Assembly (NCBI RefSeq): GCF_000935045.1
Contig: NZ_JYKS01000027.1
Coordinates: 61,761 to 125,760 of the forward strand
DNA: 64,000 bases
Direction of reading: 5' to 3'
DNA from: Pseudomonas sp. 10-1B
Lineage (GTDB): Bacteria > Pseudomonadota > Gammaproteobacteria > Pseudomonadales > Pseudomonadaceae
The notes under the pieces were generated by a model. That model was not told where the DNA came from. It saw only the letters and a program-made list of their open reading frames with translations, and made no database searches. A program made the translations under genes and the position numbers. Positions 17,122 through 25,964 of this stretch are shown here, one piece after another (within the stretch, counting starts at the first letter, position 1; every line of letters begins with the position of its first letter).

Positions 17122-19017
17122 ATGTCTGTTTCCGTTCGCGACGCCTTGCGCATGGCTGCGCTGTATGTGGTGCTCTCGATCCTCTGGCTGGCGCTGGCCG
17201 AGGTGATGCTGCACGGCATGACTGACGACCCCTTGGCATTGACCGTTGGGCGGCAGATCAACGTGGTGGTCTGGGTGCTGCTCAGCGCCTTGCTGATTTA
17301 CCTGTCGCGGGTGCGCCTGCTCAACTTCATTGGCGTCGGCGCGCGCTTGCGTTGCGAAGACCGTGAGCGGCTGCGCATGGCTGCCGCGGTGTTCGACAGT
17401 ACCCTCGAAGGCGTGTTGGTGACCGACCGCCAAGGCCTGATCGTGCACGTCAACCGCGCGTTCATGCGCATCACCGGCTACCAGCAGGACGAGGTCATCG
17501 GCCAGCGCCCGAACAAGTTCAAGTCGGGTCGCCATGGCCTGACGTTCTACCAGCAGATCTTTGCCACCTTGGCCGAAAAGGGCGAGTGGAGCGGGGAAAT
17601 CTGGAACCGGCGCAAGAGCGGTGAAATCTACCCGCAATGGCAGACCATTTGCGCCATACGTGATGACCAAGGTGAGCTCAGCCATTACGTGGCGGTGTTC
17701 AGTGACATCAGCGCGATCAAGCATTCGGAGCAGGAACTGGCCTACCTGGCCCACCACGACCCGCTGACCGGCCTGCCCAACCGCCTGCTGTTCACCGACC
17801 GGGTCGGGCAGGCGCTGGCCGCAGCCCAGGCCAACAAGCGCGGTTGTGCCCTGCTGCTGCTGGACCTGGACCACTTCCAGAGCATCAACGACGGCCTTGG
17901 CCACACCATCGGCGACCAGTTGCTGAAACTGGTGGGCGAGCGCCTGGGGGAGGTGCTGGGCGCCGGCGTGACCCTGGCGCGGCTGGGCGGCGACGAGTTC
18001 GGCGTGCTGGCCGAGAACTGTCAGCAGGTTGGCCAGGCGGGCAAGCTGGCGCAGTGCATCATCGAGCGCATGCGCGAGCCGTTCCTGTTCGATGGCCATC
18101 GCCTGTTCATCAGTGTCAGCGCGGGCATCAGCCTGTTCCCCAGCGATGCCTTGAGTGCCGAACAGTTGCTGCGCAACGCCGACTCGGCCTTGTACAAGGC
18201 CAAGAGCAACGGGCGGGCCTGCTATGCGCTGTACACCGAGGAGCTGACCGCCCACGCCCAGCACCGGGTCGAGACTGCCGGCGAGCTGCGCCGGGCCCTG
18301 GAGCAGAACGAGCTGCGGGTGTTCTACCAGCCGGTGCATGACCTGGCGAGCGGCAGCCAGGTCGGGGTCGAGGCGTTGGTGCGCTGGCAGCACCCTCAGC
18401 GTGGCCTGGTGCCGCCGGGCGAGTTCATCCCGATTGCCGAGCGCACCGGGCTGATTGCCGAGATCGATACCTGGGTGTTGCGCCAGGCGTGCCGGCAGAT
18501 GGTGCAATGGCAGGAACAAGGCCGGCAGCTGGCATTCGTGGCGGTGAATATTTCCAGCCGCCTGTTTGGCCAGCACGAGCTGTACCGACAGGTTGCCGAA
18601 GTGCTGCACGACACCGGCCTGGCTCCGGCTCTGCTGGAGCTGGAAGTGACCGAAAGCGCGGTGATGGAAGACCCGGAAGTGGCGCTGGAGCAATTGCACC
18701 GTTTGCGTGAATTGGGCGTGACCTTGGCCATCGATGACTTTGGCACCGGCTATTCATCGTTGCTGCGGCTCAAGCGCTTGCCGGTACAGAAACTGAAGAT
18801 CGATCAGGGCTTCGTCGCCGGGTTGCCACTGGATGAGGATGATGCGGCGATCGTGCGGGTGATCATTGCCCTGGCCCGCAGCATGGGCATGCAGGTGCAT
18901 GCCGAGGGGATCGAACAGGCGGAGCAGGCCAGTTTCCTGCTGCAGGAGCTGTGTCAGCTGGGGCAGGGTTACTGGTTTGGGCGGCCAGTGCCGGCTGCGG
19001 ATTTGCGTTGGGGTTGA
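17122..19017 (+). CDS. PAS-GGDEF-EAL membrane sensor for cyclic di-GMP
   Basis: 631 aa. Two N-terminal transmembrane helices (about 10-33 and 48-68) anchor it. A PAS domain (about 85-205) follows, then GGDEF (about 208-375) with intact RLGGDEF and no RxxD inhibitory site, then EAL (about 385-631) with intact EALVRW, EVTESAVMED and DDFGTGYSS motifs. Both activities could work; tandem proteins often act mainly as phosphodiesterases. Divergent from desA. The signal sensed by the PAS domain is not known. Confidence 0.92.
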   Translation: MSVSVRDALRMAALYVVLSILWLALAEVMLHGMTDDPLALTVGRQINVVVWVLLSALLIYLSRVRLLNFIGVGARLRCEDRERLRMAAAVFDSTLEGVLVTDRQGLIVHVNRAFMRITGYQQDEVIGQRPNKFKSGRHGLTFYQQIFATLAEKGEWSGEIWNRRKSGEIYPQWQTICAIRDDQGELSHYVAVFSDISAIKHSEQELAYLAHHDPLTGLPNRLLFTDRVGQALAAAQANKRGCALLLLDLDHFQSINDGLGHTIGDQLLKLVGERLGEVLGAGVTLARLGGDEFGVLAENCQQVGQAGKLAQCIIERMREPFLFDGHRLFISVSAGISLFPSDALSAEQLLRNADSALYKAKSNGRACYALYTEELTAHAQHRVETAGELRRALEQNELRVFYQPVHDLASGSQVGVEALVRWQHPQRGLVPPGEFIPIAERTGLIAEIDTWVLRQACRQMVQWQEQGRQLAFVAVNISSRLFGQHELYRQVAEVLHDTGLAPALLELEVTESAVMEDPEVALEQLHRLRELGVTLAIDDFGTGYSSLLRLKRLPVQKLKIDQGFVAGLPLDEDDAAIVRVIIALARSMGMQVHAEGIEQAEQASFLLQELCQLGQGYWFGRPVPAADLRWG

Positions 19018-19020
19018 GAT

Positions 19021-19142
19021 TGCGGGGCCGCTTTGCGGCCCATCGCCGGCAAGCCAGCTCCCACAGCGGTTGCACAAGCCTTGAGGCCTGCGCGGTACCT
19101 GTGGGAGCTGGCTTGCCGGCGATGGGGCGCGCAGCGGCCCCC
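19021..19142. repeat. REP pair between convergent genes
   Basis: Two GCCGGCAAGCCAGCTCCCACAG-type REP units in opposite orientation, bounded by GGGGCCGCTTTGCGGCCC and GCGCGCAGCGGCCCC. They separate the GGDEF-EAL gene from the convergent ABC-transporter operon and probably help to end both transcripts. Confidence 0.9.
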
Positions 19143-19145
19143 TGT

Positions 19146-19790
19146 TTATCGTTTGTTCAAGCTCTTCGCCAAGCGATCCCCACCCAGCTGGATCAAAGCC
19201 ACCAGCGCCACCAGCATGGCGATCACGGTCAGCATGATCTGGCTGTCGAAGCGCTGGTAGCCATAGCGGTAGGCGATATCCCCCAAGCCCCCGGCGCCGA
19301 TCGCCCCGGCCATGGCCGAGGAGTTGATCAGGGTCACCAGGGTAATGGTGAAGCCGCCGACGATCCCCGGCAGCGCTTCAGGCAACAGCACGTGCCAGAC
19401 AATGTGCCAGCGCCGGCAACCCATGGCCTGTGCGGCTTCCACCAGGCCATGGTCGACTTCGCGCAGGCTCACCTCGGCAATCCGCGCGAAGAACGGCGTG
19501 GCGGCGATGGTCAGTGGAACCACCGCCGCCCACACGCCATAGGTGGTGCCCACCACCAGGCGGGTGAAGGGGATCAGCGCGACCATCAGGATCAGGAACG
19601 GGATCGAGCGGAACAGGTTGACGAAGGCGCCCAGTACCCGGTTCAACAGCGGTGCCTCGAAGATCCCGCCCTTGTCGCTGGTGACCAACAGTACCGCCAT
19701 CGGAACCCCCACCAGCAGGGCGATCAGCGACGACACGCCGACCATCAGCAGGGTATCGAGCAAACCTTCCAGCAGGCGATCAAACCACAT
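19146..19790 (-). CDS. metI: MetI-type ABC transporter permease
   Basis: 214-aa inner-membrane permease of the methionine-type ABC family, with five to six hydrophobic segments and the EAA loop (EAAQAMGCRRWHIVWHVLLPEALPG). The start at 19790 overlaps the end of the ATPase gene by 11 bp, so translation is probably coupled. It is the last gene of the six-gene sulfur operon that starts at 25639. The family carries D/L-methionine; here the oxygenases upstream suggest methionine-like or other organosulfur substrates. Confidence 0.9.
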   Translation of the reverse strand: MWFDRLLEGLLDTLLMVGVSSLIALLVGVPMAVLLVTSDKGGIFEAPLLNRVLGAFVNLFRSIPFLILMVALIPFTRLVVGTTYGVWAAVVPLTIAATPFFARIAEVSLREVDHGLVEAAQAMGCRRWHIVWHVLLPEALPGIVGGFTITLVTLINSSAMAGAIGAGGLGDIAYRYGYQRFDSQIMLTVIAMLVALVALIQLGGDRLAKSLNKR

Positions 19791-20889
19791 GGCCCAGTAC
19801 CTCCACGTCCTCGGCCCAGCGGCGGGCACGCTCCAGCAATTGGTGGCTGTCGTGCGGCGAGTGCTGCACCGACAGGATCAGCCGCCCCAGGGCATGCTCG
19901 CCGATGGTTTCCACACCGCCCTGAAGCAGGCGTACACGGCCACCCAGGTCATTGAACAGGGCAGACAGCTCTGGCTCGCCGAGCAGTGTCAGTTTCAGCA
20001 CCACAGCGCTGTCGCGGCTCGCCGGGCTGGCCTGCAGGCTGGCTTGCAGCGCTGCCGGCAGCCTGGCTTGCAACGGTGCCAGCAGGGTACGGGTGACCTC
20101 GTGGCGTGGTGAGCCGAACACCCGCCAGACCTCGCCCTGTTCGACCACTTCACCGCGCTCCAGCACCACTACCCGGTGGCAGATATCGCGGATCACCGCC
20201 ATCTCGTGGGTGATCAGCACGATGGTCAGGCCCAGGCGCTGGTTGATGTCACGCAGCAGCTCGAGGATCGAGGCGGTGGTTTCCGGGTCCAGCGCCGAGG
20301 TGGCTTCATCGCACAGCAGGATCTCGGGGTCGTGCACCAGCGCTCGGGCAATGCCCACCCGCTGCTTCTGCCCGCCAGACAATTGCGCCGGGTATACGTG
20401 GTGCTTTTCCTGCAGGCCGACCAGCTCCAGCAGCTCGCGCACCTTGCGCTGGCGTTCGGCCTTGGCCACGCCTGCCACCTTCAACGGCAGCTCGACGTTT
20501 TGCCATACGGTCTTGGCCGACATCAGGTTGAAGTGCTGGAAGATCATGCCGATGCGCCGGCGCAGGGCCACCAGCTGGTCCTCGTCGAAGGGCGCGATGT
20601 CCACCTGGTCGATCAGCACCCGGCCCTGGCTGGGTTGCTCCAGGCGATTGATGGTGCGCAGCAGCGATGACTTGCCGGCACCGCTGCGGCCGATGATGCC
20701 GAAGATCTCGCCATGGCGGATATTCAGGTCGATGCCTTGCAGTGCCGGTTGCGCCTGGCCCGGGTAGGTCTTGCCCAGGCCGATGAAGCGTACGTGGGCT
20801 TCATTGACCTCCGGGCGCAGGGCCTGCTCCCGGGCCGTTGGCGGCAGTGGTTGTACGGTGGGCGCCCTGAGCGCGCTGGCCTGGCTCAT
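19780..20889 (-). CDS. metN: MetN-type ABC transporter ATPase
   Basis: 369 aa. Walker A (GRSGAGKSS), the ABC signature (LSGGQKQR), Walker B (ILLCDEATSALD) and the H-loop (THEM) are all intact. The C-terminal region (about 290-369) matches the NIL ligand-sensing domain that lets methionine inhibit MetN. It has a 45-residue N-terminal extension compared with E. coli MetN. The ATG at 20889 directly follows the substrate-binding protein gene. Energises uptake with the overlapping metI. Confidence 0.9.
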   Translation of the reverse strand: MSQASALRAPTVQPLPPTAREQALRPEVNEAHVRFIGLGKTYPGQAQPALQGIDLNIRHGEIFGIIGRSGAGKSSLLRTINRLEQPSQGRVLIDQVDIAPFDEDQLVALRRRIGMIFQHFNLMSAKTVWQNVELPLKVAGVAKAERQRKVRELLELVGLQEKHHVYPAQLSGGQKQRVGIARALVHDPEILLCDEATSALDPETTASILELLRDINQRLGLTIVLITHEMAVIRDICHRVVVLERGEVVEQGEVWRVFGSPRHEVTRTLLAPLQARLPAALQASLQASPASRDSAVVLKLTLLGEPELSALFNDLGGRVRLLQGGVETIGEHALGRLILSVQHSPHDSHQLLERARRWAEDVEVLGHVV

Positions 20890-20890
20890 G

Positions 20891-21691
20891 TCAGCCCTCC
20901 CAACCGGCCTGGTAGAGCTTGCCGTGGGCTTTGTCCAGGGCCGCACGGACCGCTGGCGAGTGCTGATAGATGTCGACGAACCTGGCCAGGCGTGGGTCGT
21001 CCTTGCTTTGTGGGCGGATGACGAACTGGATCACGTATTCCTTGTTTTCCAGGCCGTCGAACAGCAGCGCGGAACCTGCATCGAAACTGTTGGCCAGGCG
21101 AATGTAGGCGGGGTAACCCTGCACCAGGTCGGCGTCGTCATAGGCACGTACCAGTTGCACCGCCTCTACTTGCAGGATCTTCAGCTTTTTCGGGTTGGCG
21201 ACGATGTCGTCCTCGGTGGCCTTGTAGCCGACACTTGGCTTGAGGGTGATAAGCCCAGCCTTGGCCAGTAGCTGCAAACCACGGCCGCTGTTGATCGGGT
21301 CGTTGGCGATGGCCACGCTGGCGCCTTCCGGCAGGTCGGCGAAGCTTTTGTACTTTTTCGAGTACAGGCCAACGTTGTTGATGATGCCCGGGGCATAGGG
21401 CACCAGGTTGAAGCCTGCGGCAGCCTTGGCGTTTTCCAGGAACGGGATGTGCTGGAAGTAGTTCACGTCGATGTCGCCGCTGTTGAGGCTGACATTCGGC
21501 GCGATCCAGTCGCTGAACTCGATCAGCTTCACTTCCAGGCCTTGCTTGTGCGCCTCTTCCACCGCGGCCTCCAGGGGGATGGCGAAGGCGGAGGTGGTGC
21601 CGATCTTCAAGGGCTCGGCGGCCAGTGCGCCGGTGGCCAGGCCGAGGGTGAGGGCAATGGCCGCGACGGGCCGGAACAGTTTCTCAAGCAT
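20891..21691 (-). CDS. metQ: MetQ/NlpA-family substrate-binding protein
   Basis: 266-aa periplasmic binding protein. The signal peptide (FRPVAAIALTLGLATGALAAEP) ends in a signal-peptidase-I site with no lipobox cysteine, unlike E. coli MetQ, so it should be soluble in the periplasm. The NlpA fold is recognisable from LIEFSDWIAPNVSLNSGDID and NDPINSGRGLQLL. The ATG at 21691 overlaps the end of the monooxygenase gene by 8 bp and the stop abuts metN. Ligand probably a sulfur amino acid or related organosulfur compound (inference). Confidence 0.88.
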   Translation of the reverse strand: MLEKLFRPVAAIALTLGLATGALAAEPLKIGTTSAFAIPLEAAVEEAHKQGLEVKLIEFSDWIAPNVSLNSGDIDVNYFQHIPFLENAKAAAGFNLVPYAPGIINNVGLYSKKYKSFADLPEGASVAIANDPINSGRGLQLLAKAGLITLKPSVGYKATEDDIVANPKKLKILQVEAVQLVRAYDDADLVQGYPAYIRLANSFDAGSALLFDGLENKEYVIQFVIRPQSKDDPRLARFVDIYQHSPAVRAALDKAHGKLYQAGWEG

Positions 21692-23075
21692 GGTGCAGGG
21701 CTCCAGTCGGTGCAGGGCTAGTGGCAAAGCGGTAAGCCGAACCAGGGTGGTCGGCGGGCAGGTGTGGGTGGTCGGCCTGGAACAGCTTCTCGCGCAGGGT
21801 GCCTTCGGCGTAGGCGGTCTTGTAGCGGCCACGCTGTTGCAACTGCGGGATGACCAGGTCGATGAAGTCTTCGAAACTTTCCGGGGTGACGGTGCGGGTC
21901 AGGTTGAAACCGTCCAGGCCGGTCTCGTCGAGCCAGGCGATCAGTTGCTCGGCAACCTGCTCGGGTGCGCCGACCAGGGTCACATAGCGGCCACCCAGGG
22001 CGTGTTGCTGCAGCAGGCGCCGGCGGGTCCAGGCGTTGTCCTGCAGCTGGCGCGTGGCGGACTGGATGGCGTTGCCCTGGTTGAAGGCAATCGGCTCGTC
22101 CAGGCCGTAGGCGGCGAAGTCGATACCGGTGGAGGCGGCGAAGTGCGCGACCCCGGCCTCGGCGCTGGCATGGCGCAGGTACTCGGCGTGCTTGGCCTGG
22201 GCCTGTTGCTCGGTCGCAGCGACGATAACCGTGATGCCCATGAACACCTTGACCGCCTGCGGATCGCGGCCTGCGGCCTGGGCGGCGGCGCGCACCTTGT
22301 CGACCTGGGCGCGGGTGGCGGCCTTGTCCTGGCCACTGATGAACACGCATTCGGCATGGTTGCCGGCGAACGCCAGGCCCCGCTGCGAGCTGCCGGCCTG
22401 GAACAGTACCGGCGTGCGCTGCGGCGAGGGTTCGCACAGGTGGTAACCGTCGACCTTGTAGAACTCGCCATGGTGCTGGACCTTGCGCACCTTGTCGGGC
22501 CGGGCGTAGACGCGCTGCTCGCGGTCGGCGACCACGGCATCGTTGGCCCAGCTGCCTTCCAGCAGCTTGTACAGCACCTGCAGGTATTCGTCGGCCTGGT
22601 CGTAGCGGCGGTCATGCTCTGGTTGCTGTTCCAGGCCCATGGCCCGGGCGGCGCTGTCGAGATAGCCGGTGACGATGTTCCAGCCCACCCGGCCATTGCT
22701 CAGGTGGTCCAGGGTGGAAAGGCGCCGGGCGAACAGGTACGGCGCCTCGTAGGTGAGGTTGGCGGTAAGGCCGAAGCCCAGGTTGCGGGTGGCCGCGGCC
22801 ATGGCCGAGACCAGCAGCAACGGATCGTTGACTGGCAACTGGATCGACTCTTTCAGGGTGAGGTCCAGCGACTGGCCGTAGATGTCGTAGGTGCCGACGA
22901 TGTCGGCGATGAACAGCCCGTCGAACAGGCCGCGCTCCAGCAGGCGCGCCAGGTTGGTCCAGTAGTCCAGGGACTTGTACTGGGTCGAGGTGTCCCGTGG
23001 GTGGGTCCACAGGCCATGGTTGATGTGCCCGACGCAGTTCATGTTGAAGGCATTGAGCAAAATCTGCTTGGCCAT
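21684..23075 (-). CDS. NtaA/DszA-family FMNH2-dependent monooxygenase
   Basis: 463-aa bacterial luciferase-like enzyme of the NtaA/SnaA/DszA group, which use reduced flavin from a separate reductase to split C-S, C-N or similar bonds. Typical segments are FNMNCVGHINHGLWTHP at the N-terminus, LSTLDHLSNGRVGWNIVTG around residue 120 and VLFQAGSSQRG near 225. The ATG shares one base with the stop of the upstream SfnB-like gene (TGATG). Together with the two DszC-like neighbours it suggests S-oxidation followed by C-S cleavage. No flavin reductase gene is seen in the operon. Confidence 0.87.
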   Translation of the reverse strand: MAKQILLNAFNMNCVGHINHGLWTHPRDTSTQYKSLDYWTNLARLLERGLFDGLFIADIVGTYDIYGQSLDLTLKESIQLPVNDPLLLVSAMAAATRNLGFGLTANLTYEAPYLFARRLSTLDHLSNGRVGWNIVTGYLDSAARAMGLEQQPEHDRRYDQADEYLQVLYKLLEGSWANDAVVADREQRVYARPDKVRKVQHHGEFYKVDGYHLCEPSPQRTPVLFQAGSSQRGLAFAGNHAECVFISGQDKAATRAQVDKVRAAAQAAGRDPQAVKVFMGITVIVAATEQQAQAKHAEYLRHASAEAGVAHFAASTGIDFAAYGLDEPIAFNQGNAIQSATRQLQDNAWTRRRLLQQHALGGRYVTLVGAPEQVAEQLIAWLDETGLDGFNLTRTVTPESFEDFIDLVIPQLQQRGRYKTAYAEGTLREKLFQADHPHLPADHPGSAYRFATSPAPTGALHHA

Positions 23076-24256
23076 CAGATGGTCCCCCTGCGTGGCGGGT
23101 TGGCATCGTTGAGGTAGTAGTTGCCGATGGCGTGGTACTTCCAGCGCACCGGGTCGTGCAGGGTGTGCACGCGGGCGTTGCGCCAGTGGCGGTCGAGGTT
23201 GTGCTCGGCCAGGGTGGCCTGGCTGCCGCCCAGCTCGAACAGGGCAGTGCCGGCAGCAAGGGCGATCTCGGTGCTGATGGCGCGTGCTTCGGCCACGGCG
23301 ATGGAGGCCGCGGCAACGTTGTCGGCGCTGCTGTCGTCGCGGGCGCGGTCGAGGTATTCGCCGGCGCGCTCCAGCAGGGCCTCGGCGGCATGCAGGCGGA
23401 TTGCCAGGTGGCCGAAGCTCTTCAGCGTCAGCGGGTCGTCCGTGGCCTTGTCCTGGCCGGAGTCGACCCAGGGGCGGCTGCGGGTGCGCACGAAGTGCAG
23501 GGCATCTTCATAGGCGGCGCGGGCGATGCCGGTGTCGATGGCGGCATGGAGGATCTGCGCCAGCGGGCCGACCGGGGTGGGGCGCTCGAAGGCGCTCTGG
23601 AATGGCAGCACATCGGCGGCGCTGACGAACACGTTGTCGAACACTACCGAGCCGCTGCCGGTGGTGCGCTGGCCGAAGCCGCTCCAGTCGTCGATCACCT
23701 GCAGGCCCTGGCTGTCGGCCGGGACGAAGGCCAGGTGCTGCACACCCTGTTCATCGATGACCGAGGTGGGTATGCGCTGGGCGTAGATGGCGCCGGTGGA
23801 GTAGAACTTGCGGCCGTTGATGCGAAAACCGTCGCCCTCGCGGGTCAGGCGCGTGTTGCGTTCGTTGGCGGTCTTGGTGCCCAGTTCGGCCAGGGCGTTG
23901 CCGAAACGGCGGCCGGCCAGTACTTCGGCATACAGGCGCTGTTGCTGTTCGGCGGTGCCGTTTACCCGCAGCACTTCCAGTGCGTAGAAATGGTTTTGCG
24001 GGATCTGCCCGAGCGAGCCATCGGCCTGGGCGATGCGGGCGATGACCTTGGCCAGGGTGACGTTGGACACGCCGGCTCCGCCGAAGGCCTTGGGCACGCT
24101 GATGGCCCACAGGCCGGAGCGGGTGAACAGCTCCAGCTCGGCGTGCGGCAGGCGGCGCTCGCGGTCGCGCAGGGCGCTGTCGCGGCGCAGTTGTTGGGCG
24201 ATGTCTTCGGCGACAGCCAGGGCTTCGGTGTCGCTGGTGATGATAGCGATTGTCAT
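23075..24256 (-). CDS. SfnB-family sulfur-acquisition flavoprotein (DszC-like) 1
   Basis: 393-aa member of the acyl-CoA-dehydrogenase-fold monooxygenases that includes SfnB and DszC. The ATG at 24256 has GGAG 8 nt upstream; the longer frame (to 24358) only reads through a REP element. Family segments are FTRSGLWAISVPKAFGGAG (about 45), GRKFYSTGA (about 155), WSGFGQRTTGSG (about 195) and the C-terminal LDRHWRNARVHTLHDPVRWK. It is about half identical by eye to the neighbouring 24398 gene, hence a tandem paralogue. Substrate unknown; expected to be induced by sulfate limitation. Confidence 0.88.
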   Translation of the reverse strand: MTIAIITSDTEALAVAEDIAQQLRRDSALRDRERRLPHAELELFTRSGLWAISVPKAFGGAGVSNVTLAKVIARIAQADGSLGQIPQNHFYALEVLRVNGTAEQQQRLYAEVLAGRRFGNALAELGTKTANERNTRLTREGDGFRINGRKFYSTGAIYAQRIPTSVIDEQGVQHLAFVPADSQGLQVIDDWSGFGQRTTGSGSVVFDNVFVSAADVLPFQSAFERPTPVGPLAQILHAAIDTGIARAAYEDALHFVRTRSRPWVDSGQDKATDDPLTLKSFGHLAIRLHAAEALLERAGEYLDRARDDSSADNVAAASIAVAEARAISTEIALAAGTALFELGGSQATLAEHNLDRHWRNARVHTLHDPVRWKYHAIGNYYLNDANPPRRGTI

Positions 24257-24267
24257 GAGGTTCTCCG

Positions 24268-24390
24268 GGGGCCGCTTCGCGGCCCTTCGCGGGCACGCCC
24301 GCTCCCACAGGTAAAGTGATGCCCGTTCAGGCGGTGATAATCCTGTGGGAGCGGGCATGCCCGCGAAGGGCTGCGTAGCAGCCCCAAAAT
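24268..24390. repeat. REP pair inside the sulfur operon
   Basis: Two facing REP units (TTCGCGGGCACGCCCGCTCCCACAG and its complement), flanked by GGGGCCGCTTCGCGGCCC and GGGCTGCGTAGCAGCCCC, fill the 141-bp gap between the two SfnB-like genes. Such hairpins can lower expression of the downstream genes relative to the first. Confidence 0.9.
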
Positions 24391-24397
24391 CAGCAAA

Positions 24398-25639
24398 TCA
24401 GATCCAGGAATGCCGCGCAGGCAAGGTGCCGTTAAGGTGGTAGGCACCCACCGCGTGATACTTCCAGCGCACCGGGTCATGCAGGGTGTGCACCCGCGCA
24501 TTGCGCCAGTGGCGGTCGAGGTTGAACTCGGCGAGGGTGGCGCGGCTGCCGGCCAGCTCGAACAGCTTTTCGCTGGCCTGCAGGGCGACCTCGGTGGTCA
24601 GCACCTTGGCTTCGGCCACCGCGATCGAAGCCCGCGCCGCACTTGCCGCGTCGATCGGCGCGGCATTGACCTCGTCGAGTACCCGCGCGGCCTTGCGCAG
24701 CAGCGCTTCGGCAGCGTGCAGTTCGAGTTTCAGGCGGCCGATGTCGGCGATCACGTAGGGGTCGTCACTGGCGCGGTCGACATTGGCCTCGATCCACGGC
24801 CGGGATTTTTCACGCACGAAACTGATCGCATCTGCGATCGCCGCTTCGGCGATGCCGGCGTCGATTGCCGCCTGGATCAGCTGCGAGGCAGCGCCCTGGA
24901 TATTCGGAACATCACGCTGGCGCCAGTTGTCGATCACCAGCTCCGCATCCACCGGCACCTGGTCGAGCAGCACGGTGCCGCTGGCAGTGGTGCGCTGGCC
25001 GAACCCGGACCAGTCATCGACGATACGCAGCCCCGGGCTGCCACGGCGCACGAACGCCAGGCGCTGGCGGCCTTCTTCGTCCAGCGCCTTCACCGCCACC
25101 CAGTGGGCGAACAGGGCGCCGGTGGAATAGAACTTCTCGCCACTGATGCGATAGCTGTCGCCTACGCGGGTGATCCTGGCCTTGAGGGTGAGGGTGTCCT
25201 TGGTGCCGCGCTCTGGGCCAGCGTTGCCGATGCGCCAGCCGTCCAGCACGCTGCGGAAGATCACTGCCTGTTGCGCCTCGTTGGCGGTCAGGCGCAGCAG
25301 TTGCAACATGCCGAACTGGTTCTGCGGGATCTGCCCCAGGGCCGGGTCGGCGGCGCTGATCAGGCGGAACACTTCGGCTACGGTTTCGAACGAGACATCG
25401 GGGCCGCCGTGGGCCTTGGGTACGCTGATGCTGCCCAGGCCGCTGCGGGTGAACAGCTCGATTTCGGCCCATGGCAGTTTGCGTTGCTGGTCGCGGCGCG
25501 CGGCCTGCACGCGGGCGACCTCGGCCAGTTCGCGGGCCGCTTGCAGGGCTTCGGCGTCATTGCGCAGTACCTTGGCCGGCAGCAGCAGGGGCGAGCTGTC
25601 GAGATCGCTGTGGAGTTGGGTATTGGCTTGGCTGGACAT
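24398..25639 (-). CDS. SfnB-family sulfur-acquisition flavoprotein (DszC-like) 2
   Basis: 413-aa paralogue of the downstream SfnB-like protein and first gene of the operon. An AAGGAG-like site (CCAAGGAGCGGTACTG) precedes the ATG at 25639. Conserved segments are FTRSGLGSISVPKAHGG, GEKFYSTGALFAHW, WSGFGQRTTASG and LDRHWRNARVHTLHDPVRWKYHAVG. The N-terminal 20 residues are longer and polar. Predicted to use reduced flavin and oxygen on an organosulfur compound. Two paralogues in a row may form a heteromer or act on successive substrates. Confidence 0.88.
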   Translation of the reverse strand: MSSQANTQLHSDLDSSPLLLPAKVLRNDAEALQAARELAEVARVQAARRDQQRKLPWAEIELFTRSGLGSISVPKAHGGPDVSFETVAEVFRLISAADPALGQIPQNQFGMLQLLRLTANEAQQAVIFRSVLDGWRIGNAGPERGTKDTLTLKARITRVGDSYRISGEKFYSTGALFAHWVAVKALDEEGRQRLAFVRRGSPGLRIVDDWSGFGQRTTASGTVLLDQVPVDAELVIDNWRQRDVPNIQGAASQLIQAAIDAGIAEAAIADAISFVREKSRPWIEANVDRASDDPYVIADIGRLKLELHAAEALLRKAARVLDEVNAAPIDAASAARASIAVAEAKVLTTEVALQASEKLFELAGSRATLAEFNLDRHWRNARVHTLHDPVRWKYHAVGAYHLNGTLPARHSWI

Positions 25640-25739
25640 CAGTACCGCTCCTTGGCTGCACTCAATGCCCTGGCGTTCCGCACTGGGGTGATTGTGATCC
25701 TGACCATTCCTGACCTCACAAAATAGTTATGCCGCTACA

Positions 25740-25850
25740 GCTGGTCGCGACAGATGTGTGCTGGTCCGGTGGTCCGGTTTATATACCCTAATGCTTTATA
25801 AAAAGTTTATGAACTAACTCTTTGGAATATGTATAGAAGGGGGATTTGCT
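25740..25850 (-). promoter_or_regulatory. AT-rich promoter region of the sfn-like operon
   Basis: This stretch of the 325-bp gap is much more AT-rich than its surroundings (TATACCCTAATGCTTTATAAAAAG and nearby on the plus strand). Read in gene direction it has ATAAACTTTTTATAAAGCATTAG, similar to AACTTTTTTGCATTAG upstream of tauA. It is a candidate CysB-type activation site; no sigma-54 (GG-N10-GC) promoter is evident to me. Confidence 0.35.
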
Positions 25851-25857
25851 GTGGATG

Positions 25858-25956
25858 TTCCGGCCCTATCGCCGGCAAGCCAGCTCCCACACGGACACCA
25901 CAGACCTTGAGTGCTGTGGTGACCTTGTGGGAGCTGGCTTGCCGGCGATAGGGTCG
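25858..25956. repeat. REP pair
   Basis: Facing REP units (CCCTATCGCCGGCAAGCCAG... and ...GGCTTGCCGGCGATAGGG) lie between the sfn-like operon promoter and the end of tcyN. Confidence 0.9.
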
Positions 25957-25964
25957 GAGCAGGT

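Noticed and set aside
21471..23117. 548-codon plus-strand open frame across the monooxygenase gene
   Set aside because: It is antisense to a clear NtaA/DszA-family gene; the translation is low-complexity and Val/Gly/Ala-rich, as expected for the complement of GC-rich coding DNA.
24410..25726. 438-codon plus-strand open frame opposite the second SfnB-like gene
   Set aside because: Composition typical of a complement strand; it would also cover the promoter of the real operon.
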